Position numbers and translations under genes: made by a program | Part shown: in pieces, positions 58,816-64,000 of the stretch | Layout: every line of letters begins with the position of its first letter | How positions within the stretch are numbered: position 1 is the stretch's first letter | Notes under the pieces: model-generated | Told to the model about the DNA's origin: nothing | Seen by the model: the letters and a program-made list of their open reading frames with translations, nothing else | Database searches by the model: none | Source of the DNA: Hymenobacter busanensis | Lineage (GTDB): Bacteria; Bacteroidota; Bacteroidia; Cytophagales; Hymenobacteraceae | Assembly: GCF_008727865.1 (NCBI RefSeq) | Contig: NZ_VTWU01000003.1 | Span: 186,001 to 250,000, forward strand | Direction: 5' to 3' | Length of the DNA stretch: 64,000 nucleotides

Positions 58816-60465
58816 ATGCCATTCACCGTTGACGCCTACCAGCCCGCCGCCGAATTCAGCCGGCGCGTGGCTTACTTCTCCATGGAATTTGCCATCGACC
58901 AGGCCCTGAAAACCTACTCGGGCGGCTTGGGCTTTCTGGCCGGTTCGCACATGCGCTCGGCCTACGAGCTCAAGCAGAACATGATCGGCATTGGCATTCT
59001 GTGGACCTATGGCTACTACGACCAGGCCCGGCAGCAAGACGAAACCTTGCGCGTCGACTACGTGCAGAAGCACTACAGCTTTCTGCAGGATACCGGTTTT
59101 GTGTTCGACATCAGCATCCACTCGGCCCCGGTGAAAGTGCGCGCCTACTACCTCGCCCCGGAGGTGTTCGGCACCGCGCCCATGTTTTTCCTCACTACCG
59201 ATATTCCCGAAAACGACTACCTCTCGCGCACCATCTCGCACCACCTCTACGACGCCGACCTCGCGGCCCGCGTGGCCCAGAGCATTCTGCTGGGCGTGGG
59301 CGGCGGCAAGCTGCTCGACGAGCTGAACCTGACGCCCGAGGTCTACCACCTCAACGAAGGCCACGGCCTGCCGTTGGCCTTCTACCTCTACCAAAAGCAC
59401 GGCAAGTCGGTGCCGGCGGTGCAGGAGCGCCTCGTGTTTACCACCCACACGCCCGAGCTGGCCGGCAACGAAGAGCACGGCATGAAACTGCTCGAGGACA
59501 TGACGTTTTTTGCCGGCCTCAGCGGCGACGAAGTGCGCGCCCTGGGCCTGGTGGAAAACGAGCGGCTGAACTACACCGTGGCGGCGCTGCGCCTCGCCCG
59601 CAAGGCCAACGGCGTGTCGGCCGTGCACGGGCGCGTGGCCAACGATATGTGGAAGGGTTACAGCGGCATTTGCCCCATCATTCACATCACCAACGCCCAA
59701 AACGGCACCTACTGGCGCGACAAGGCCCTGCACGCGGCCCTCGAGGCCGGCGACGTGGAAGCGCTGAAAGCCCGCAAGCGGCAGCTCAAGCAGGAGCTAT
59801 TCAAGGAGGTGGCGAACCAGACCGGCAACCTCTTCGACCCCGACGCGCTGACCATCGTGTGGGCCCGCCGCTTTGCCGGCTACAAGCGCGCCAACCTCGT
59901 GCTGCGCCATTTCGACCGGTTCGAGCAGCTCTTCAAGCACGCCGACCGCCCCGTGCAGATGATTTGGGCCGGCAAGCCCTACCCCAAGGACTACGCCGCC
60001 ATCGGCATGTTCAACGAACTCATCAAGAGCACGCGCCACCTGAAAAACTGCGCCGTTCTCACCGGTTACGAACTCGGCCTCTCGGCGCTGCTCAAGAAGG
60101 GCTCCGATGTGTGGCTGAACACGCCGCGCTTCCCGCGCGAAGCCTCGGGCACCAGCGGCATGACGGCGGCCATGAACGGCTCCGTCAACCTGAGCATCCC
60201 CGACGGCTGGATTCCGGAGTTCGTGCGCCACGGCGAAAACGGCTTCCTGATTCCGCTGGCCAACATCAACGAAGACGAACGCCACAAAGACGACACCGAA
60301 GCCTCGGGCGTGCTCGACGTGCTGGAGCACGAACTCATTCCGCTCTACTACGACGAGCCCGCCGACTACTGGAACCTCGTGCAAACCGCCATGCGCGAAG
60401 TTGAGCCCATGTTCGACTCGGGCCGCATGGCACGCGAGTACTACGAGCTGATGTACCAACAGTAG
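58816..60465 (+). CDS. glgP: Alpha-glucan (glycogen/maltodextrin) phosphorylase, short GT35 type
   Basis: A 549-residue phosphorylase that releases glucose-1-phosphate from alpha-1,4-glucans using PLP. It is the short bacterial/archaeal type, not the 800-residue form. It shows VAYFSMEFAIDQALKTYSGG, VYHLNEGHGLPLAFYLY, WARRFAGYKRANLVLRH, and the C-terminal phosphorylase signature PREASGTSGMTAAMNGSVNL. ATG 58816 is preferred over 58573, whose leader is not homologous-looking. It is the cytoplasmic end of the maltodextrin route. An attenuator-like hairpin precedes the start. Confidence 0.93.
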   Translation: MPFTVDAYQPAAEFSRRVAYFSMEFAIDQALKTYSGGLGFLAGSHMRSAYELKQNMIGIGILWTYGYYDQARQQDETLRVDYVQKHYSFLQDTGFVFDISIHSAPVKVRAYYLAPEVFGTAPMFFLTTDIPENDYLSRTISHHLYDADLAARVAQSILLGVGGGKLLDELNLTPEVYHLNEGHGLPLAFYLYQKHGKSVPAVQERLVFTTHTPELAGNEEHGMKLLEDMTFFAGLSGDEVRALGLVENERLNYTVAALRLARKANGVSAVHGRVANDMWKGYSGICPIIHITNAQNGTYWRDKALHAALEAGDVEALKARKRQLKQELFKEVANQTGNLFDPDALTIVWARRFAGYKRANLVLRHFDRFEQLFKHADRPVQMIWAGKPYPKDYAAIGMFNELIKSTRHLKNCAVLTGYELGLSALLKKGSDVWLNTPRFPREASGTSGMTAAMNGSVNLSIPDGWIPEFVRHGENGFLIPLANINEDERHKDDTEASGVLDVLEHELIPLYYDEPADYWNLVQTAMREVEPMFDSGRMAREYYELMYQQ

Positions 60466-60488
60466 GCCTTTTCGTCCTCCTGAGCAAC

Positions 60489-60558
60489 GCGTAGGGCCTT
60501 CTCACCGCCGAACGAGACGTTGTTACGTCCGTCGTTCCGGCGTGAGAAGGCCCTACGC
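60489..60558. repeat. Palindromic dispersed repeat, copy C
   Basis: GCGTAGGGCCTTCTCAC at 60489-60505 is an exact inverted copy of GTGAGAAGGCCCTACGC at 60542-60558, and a second pair (CGAACGA/TCGTTC) nests inside. It shares the TGAGCG-like outer context with copies A and B but not their core. It lies between the phosphorylase stop and the convergent GDSL gene, where it can also terminate transcription. Confidence 0.65.
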
Positions 60559-60575
60559 TGAGGCTGACGGTCGAA

Positions 60576-61292
60576 TTATTTCCCTACCACGTAATTCCGC
60601 AGTACCGGCTCCAGCACTTGCCACACGTTGTCGGCCACAATGCGGTAGCCGGCGGCGTTGGGGTGGGCGCGGTCTTGCAGGTTCAGCTCGGGGCGGCCAA
60701 GCACGCCTTGCAGCAGAAACGGCACAAACGCCGCGTGATTTTTCTCGGCCAAGGGGCGAAACTGCGCCTTAAATTCGTCGGCATAGCGTGCGTAGCGGTG
60801 GCCGCCGAACGCGCTTAGGTCGAAGGGAAATTCCAGGCCCACAAGCACGATTTGCGCTTCGGGGTATTGCTTGCGCACCGCGTCGATGATGCGCTGCAGG
60901 TTTTGGGAGGTTTCGCGCACCGGAATGCCGCGCAGGCCGTCGTTGGCGCCCAATTCCAGCACAAACACATCGGGGCGGCGCTTGGCTAGCACGGTAGGCA
61001 GGCGCTGCAAGCCACCGGCGGTGGTTTCGCCGCTCACGCCCGCATTGATGCATTGCCACGACAGGCCCGCTGAGTCAATTTTTTGTTGGATAAGCGAGGG
61101 AAACGACTGCTGCGGCGGCAGGCCGTAGCCGGCCGTGAGGCTGTTGCCGAAGAACACGATGTTGCGCATAACGGGCGGGGGCGGAGGTGAGGCGGGAGCT
61201 TGCTGCGCATCGGTGCCGGCCGGTTGGCAGCCGAGCAGCGCCAGCAGTAGCCCCGCCAGAAACAAACGAAGTGGCAGCATAAGACTTCGCAT
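60576..61292 (-). CDS. GDSL-type esterase lipoprotein (TesA/arylesterase-like)
   Basis: A 238-residue SGNH hydrolase. Lipobox Cys22 (LLLALLGCQPAG) is followed by a Pro/Ala linker. FFGNSLTAGYGLPPQ carries the nucleophile Ser (block I), NAGVSGETTAGG block II Gly, LELGANDGLRG block III Asn, and DRAHPNAAGYRIVA the catalytic Asp-x-x-His. TesA-like enzymes hydrolyse acyl-CoA or arylesters. A lipoprotein form is expected in the periplasm. ATG 61292 is preferred to 61427. Confidence 0.93.
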   Translation of the reverse strand: MRSLMLPLRLFLAGLLLALLGCQPAGTDAQQAPASPPPPPVMRNIVFFGNSLTAGYGLPPQQSFPSLIQQKIDSAGLSWQCINAGVSGETTAGGLQRLPTVLAKRRPDVFVLELGANDGLRGIPVRETSQNLQRIIDAVRKQYPEAQIVLVGLEFPFDLSAFGGHRYARYADEFKAQFRPLAEKNHAAFVPFLLQGVLGRPELNLQDRAHPNAAGYRIVADNVWQVLEPVLRNYVVGK

Positions 61293-61546
61293 ACGGCCCC
61301 CGGTCGGGCAAGGCTGCCGCCGAGCTGTTTGCGCTGGGCTGCAAGGGTGTTTTAAGGCATTGGGCCCGCAGACTTGGCCGCGCCAAGACCAACCGCCGGC
61401 AACCCCGTAGAAGTGCGGTGGGCCCATGCGCCCGCAGCTTGCGCCAAGGCCTGGTAAACTTTTTTCGGCCGAACTGGCTTTACTTTGTGCTCTGGCCAGG
61501 TAAGAATGATTCCTATCTGACTGCTTGTTTCACCCTTGTAGTACCC

Positions 61547-61864
61547 ATGCCCGTTACCAAAGCTTCCGACGCCGACTTCCGGCAACTGCTTGCCGACCAC
61601 GACAAAGTGGTGGTGAAATACTACGCCGACTGGTGCGGCAACTGCCGCCTGTTCAGCCCCAAATTCAAGCGCCTCTCCGACCAGGAGGACAACCAGCACA
61701 TTGCCTTTCTCGACGTAAACGCCGAACACAGCCCCGAGGCCCGCAAGCTGGCCACCGTTACCAACCTGCCATTCTTCGCGGTGTTCCAAAACGGCGAGTT
61801 GGTTGATACCCTGTCGGCCAGCAAGGAAGAAGCCGTGGTGTCGTTGCTGGATAAGATTCGCTAG
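61547..61864 (+). CDS. Thioredoxin-family protein with a CGNC active site
   Basis: 105 residues, thioredoxin fold. The active-site motif is YYADWCGNCRLFSPKF (WCGNC instead of WCGPC), and TVTNLPFFAVFQNGELVD carries the cis-Pro loop. The Asn in place of Pro usually raises the reduction potential. ATG 61547 is selected because the longer frame to 61418 does not resemble a signal peptide. Eight bases later the DUF6952-like gene begins, and the two probably act together. Confidence 0.9.
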   Translation: MPVTKASDADFRQLLADHDKVVVKYYADWCGNCRLFSPKFKRLSDQEDNQHIAFLDVNAEHSPEARKLATVTNLPFFAVFQNGELVDTLSASKEEAVVSLLDKIR

Positions 61865-61872
61865 ATCAGGCT

Positions 61873-62115
61873 ATGAAAATTCCCGCCATCAAGCGCCTGG
61901 TGGAAAGCCAGTCGCTGCAAGCCTTGGTAGAAGCCGAAGAAGCCCTGCTCGACGAGCGGCAACCGTCGTTTGAAGTAGAAGGCGCCGACGAAGGCGAGCA
62001 ACTCACGCACGTGTTTGCCGCCATCTGGATTCTGAACCACATGAAAGACCACGGCGCGGAGTTTACGGCCGCGCTGCGCGAATACACCAAAAAGGTGCGC
62101 GTGTCCATCAGCTAA
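61873..62115 (+). CDS. DUF6952-like small protein
   Basis: 80 residues. It starts KIPAIKRLVESQSLQALVEA and continues RQPSFEVEGADEGEQLTHV and WILNHMKDHG, an all-alpha acidic protein resembling DUF6952, which in Bacteroidota often follows a thioredoxin-like gene. The spacing of 8 bases supports an operon. Function unknown. Confidence 0.8.
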   Translation: MKIPAIKRLVESQSLQALVEAEEALLDERQPSFEVEGADEGEQLTHVFAAIWILNHMKDHGAEFTAALREYTKKVRVSIS

Positions 62116-62129
62116 TCGAGCTGTAGCTA

Positions 62130-62190
62130 AACGCCAACGGCCCACCGGACAGCCTCCCCTACAGAGGCCACCCGGTGGGCCGTTGGCGTT
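62130..62190. terminator. Terminator with 19-bp perfect stem between convergent genes
   Basis: Arms 62130-62148 and 62172-62190 are exact reverse complements. The 23-base loop contains a further GCCTC/GAGGC hairpin. It separates the genes ending at 62115 and 62198. Confidence 0.8.
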
Positions 62191-62197
62191 GCGGCAC

Positions 62198-62854
62198 TTA
62201 ATGGCGGTCGGCTACGTACGACGACCTGTTCTTCTTCTTGTCGCGGAAGGCGCGCTTGGCGGCGCCTTTGTTCAGGGCCACCAGCGGCGCGGGCGTTACG
62301 TGCGTGGTTTGGCTGGCCGCCACCAGCCACTTGCCGTTGCGCTTGATGAAAAACCGCGTTACGCGGTATTCGCCCGTCACGCTGGTGCCGTCGAGCTGGC
62401 CCCGGAAGCTGGTGTTGTGAATGACCAGGCCGGTGTTGCCGTACACGCGCACCACGTACTCGAAACCCTTGTTGATGTCGCACTGCGCGGCGTCGTTGGC
62501 AATGGCGGCCAGCACATCGGCCTTGCCCGTTACCAAGCCCTTGGAGTTGACGGCCACGTACTCGTCGGCCAGCAAATGCGTGATGGTTTCGGCGTCGCTG
62601 CGCAGGGTGGCGTCGGCCAGCACGCCGTCAATACGGAGCAGCTCGGTGGCGTCGGGGCCGTCGGAAACGGGCAGGAACGCGGCGGCGCGGGCGGCGGCTT
62701 CGGCCCGGGCGGCGCGCTCGGCTTTGGTGCGGGCCGCCGCCGCCGCGGCAATCTTGGCTTTGCGGGCTTTGTCCGACATCGGGCGCCGTTGGGCCTGAGT
62801 GGGGGTTGCCAGCGCGGTCAATAGAAGCAGGAGCAGCAGTAGGCGTGTTTTCAT
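62198..62854 (-). CDS. Exported NTF2-like (DUF4440-type) protein
   Basis: 218 residues. The signal peptide LLLLLLLLTALATPTQAQ is followed by an Ala/Lys/Arg-rich helical linker (ARKAKIAAAAAARTKAERAA) of about 50 residues and an NTF2-like domain (DGVLADATLRSDAETITHLL, GKADVLAAIAND, GLVIHNTSFRGQLDG, FIKRNGKWLVAASQTT). The pocket has no catalytic Asp/His, so ligand or assembly roles are equally possible. It ends basic (FRDKKKNRSSY). Confidence 0.8.
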   Translation of the reverse strand: MKTRLLLLLLLLTALATPTQAQRRPMSDKARKAKIAAAAAARTKAERAARAEAAARAAAFLPVSDGPDATELLRIDGVLADATLRSDAETITHLLADEYVAVNSKGLVTGKADVLAAIANDAAQCDINKGFEYVVRVYGNTGLVIHNTSFRGQLDGTSVTGEYRVTRFFIKRNGKWLVAASQTTHVTPAPLVALNKGAAKRAFRDKKKNRSSYVADRH

Positions 62855-62994
62855 AGAGAAGCAGTTGCCTGTGAGACAGTGAGGCAAAGGACTTCAGGAA
62901 CAGCCGAGCAGTCAATAACATGATGATGTGGTATTATGAAAATATTTACTTTAACTAAAATAGCACGGCGCTTGCTGCACGCTCAACCCGACTC

Positions 62995-63033
62995 AAAAAA
63001 CAACGCCTTCCCGCTGTGAAGCAGAAAGGCGTT
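62995..63033 (-). terminator. Terminator after the TetR gene
   Basis: An 8-bp stem (AACGCCTT/AAGGCGTT) has a 16-base loop. On the minus strand it is followed by GTTTTTTG. It is 35 bases after the stop. Confidence 0.7.
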
Positions 63034-63067
63034 GGAATATCTGGTTCCAGCCGGGTGGGCCGAAGGG

Positions 63068-63676
63068 CTACATACGCGAAAAATGCTCGGCGGCGGCCTG
63101 AATGCCTTCTTCGGTGCACAGCCCCCGGATATAGTAGAGGTAGATGCTGCGGTACACCTCCGCAATGCTGTAGCGGCTGGGCGGAAACACTTGCTCGTTC
63201 AGCAGCAGGTTCACCATTTCCAGGATGATCTTGGTTACCAGCCCAATGTTGATGTCGCCGCGGATCATCTTCTGCAGCACTCCGTCGTTGAGAATCTGGT
63301 GCATCTGCGGCCCGGAGTAGTTGGTCAGGTGGTCGAGGGCCAGGTCCCAGGCTTCGGGGTATTTCTGGATGTCGGCAATGTACTGGGGCGACACCTGGCG
63401 CAGGTCTTTGATGCCGATTTCCAGCAACGACAACAGACGCTTGATGGCGTTAGGCTCCTGTGCAAACAGCGCGGCGTGCACGCGTTTCTGTCGGGCAATG
63501 TCGTATTGCGTGACCTGCAGCACAAGGTCGGCTTTGTCGCGGAACATCTCGCGGAACGTGGCCGGCGACACGTCCAGCTTGGCCGTTATCTGCTCCTGGG
63601 AGTTGCTGTCGATGCCTTCGCGCAGAAACAGGTGGTACGCTTCGTCGAGGAGGGTATCGCGCAAAGTCGGATTCAT
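63068..63676 (-). CDS. TetR/AcrR family transcriptional regulator
   Basis: 202 residues. The N-terminal TetR HTH is EAYHLFLREGIDSNSQEQIT followed by KLDVSPATFREMFRDKADLV. The C-terminal ligand domain is all helical. The ligand and targets are unknown. The next upstream gene, the CruF-like membrane protein at 63720-64000, runs into it with 43 bases between, so the two could form one transcript. Confidence 0.9.
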   Translation of the reverse strand: MNPTLRDTLLDEAYHLFLREGIDSNSQEQITAKLDVSPATFREMFRDKADLVLQVTQYDIARQKRVHAALFAQEPNAIKRLLSLLEIGIKDLRQVSPQYIADIQKYPEAWDLALDHLTNYSGPQMHQILNDGVLQKMIRGDINIGLVTKIILEMVNLLLNEQVFPPSRYSIAEVYRSIYLYYIRGLCTEEGIQAAAEHFSRM

Positions 63677-63719
63677 AGAGGGGAAAGGAAGGGGCGAGAA
63701 GGCGCGGCAGCCAGGAAAA

Positions 63720-64000
63720 TTAGCGGATAAAGTAGCCTAAACCAAAAAAGAAGAGCAGCTGCAGCAAATACACGAACGGCACCAGCGGATTGCGGCCGGG
63801 CTGTACGTGCGTGGAATTCAAGTAGATCTGCAGAATAAACGATACGGCAAACCAGGCTTTGAAATTTTGCAGCGGAATAACTCCGAAGCGCCACTGCCAC
63901 CAGCCAAAATGCACCGCCACCGGCTCAATGCACACGTCGAGCCCCACCATGAGCACGGCCGCCAGCAAGGCCCGCAGCAACCCGGGCAGCGGCAGTCGTT
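63720..64000 (-). CDS. Carotenoid-biosynthesis-like (CruF/DUF422) membrane protein, 5' end outside window
   Basis: About 93 C-terminal residues are visible. The pattern VGLDVCIEPVAVHFGWWQWR, then IPLQNFKAWFAVSFIL and a terminal hydrophobic helix (LQLLFFFGLGYFIR) is that of CruF/DUF422 carotenoid hydratase-like membrane proteins. The family signature WQW and the IPLQN motif are present. The N-terminal half lies beyond base 64000, so a full assignment cannot be made. Confidence 0.7.
   Translation of the reverse strand, partial: RLPLPGLLRALLAAVLMVGLDVCIEPVAVHFGWWQWRFGVIPLQNFKAWFAVSFILQIYLNSTHVQPGRNPLVPFVYLLQLLFFFGLGYFIR

Overview
The window is a gene-dense, GC-rich stretch of a Bacteroidota chromosome, most like Hymenobacter or a close relative in Cytophagales. 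The evidence is direct. Secreted proteins end in type IX secretion (T9SS) sorting domains. Promoters carry the Bacteroidota -7 box TAnnTTTG rather than a -10 TATAAT. Several protein families are typical of the phylum: DUF4783, dodecin with a tail, FeoB-associated Cys-rich protein, SusA-like amylase and short alpha-glucan phosphorylase. No rRNA, tRNA, CRISPR array, prophage or transposase was seen. The first gene (an rRNA methyltransferase) and the last (a carotenoid-biosynthesis-like membrane protein) are cut by the window edges.

Layout. 1-12 kb: rRNA methyltransferase, HxlR regulator, GNAT acetyltransferase, a BioF-like PLP enzyme, an A+T-rich YD-repeat-like gene, a large SNF2 helicase, a LolC/E-like permease, a methyltransferase, rbfA and a polytopic membrane protein. 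12-17 kb: rpiB, tatC, glyA and an unusual sigma/anti-sigma-like/TM/TPR fusion. 17-20 kb: a secreted T9SS protein and its A+T-rich upstream region. 20-29 kb: phosphatase, small hydrophilic proteins, NADAR and pterin dehydratase, rsmI-lnt, inositol-phosphatase-like enzyme, FeoB-associated protein, erythromycin-esterase-like enzyme and ZIP transporter. 29-40 kb: methyltransferase, lipoproteins, nadC, gpmI, YjbQ, a beta-helix lipoprotein, fumC and dodecin. 40-46 kb: an ECF sigma factor with an anti-sigma/TonB hybrid, a VWA lipoprotein, two repeat structures and an M28 peptidase. 46-50 kb: a secreted glycosidase with a sorting domain and a glycosyltransferase.

50-60.5 kb is a maltodextrin/glycogen locus. 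It has an MFS sugar transporter, a periplasmic GH13 amylase, an SDR enzyme and a SusA-like GH13 enzyme preceded by a LacI-type palindrome, all on the minus strand, then a divergent alpha-glucan phosphorylase. Together these could hydrolyse outer glucans, import oligosaccharides and phosphorolyse them in the cytoplasm. 60.5-64 kb holds a GDSL lipoprotein, a thioredoxin-like pair, an NTF2-like protein and a TetR regulator.

Regulatory architecture is unusually readable. Strong hairpin terminators sit between convergent genes. At least six genes have a -7 box only 4-8 bases before the start codon, implying leaderless or near-leaderless mRNAs. Dispersed palindromic repeats occupy several gene ends. 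I did not find a complete novel system. The best candidates for new biology are the two fused sigma/anti-sigma proteins, the 21-22-bp palindrome array at 44.2-44.5 kb, and the leaderless promoter layout.
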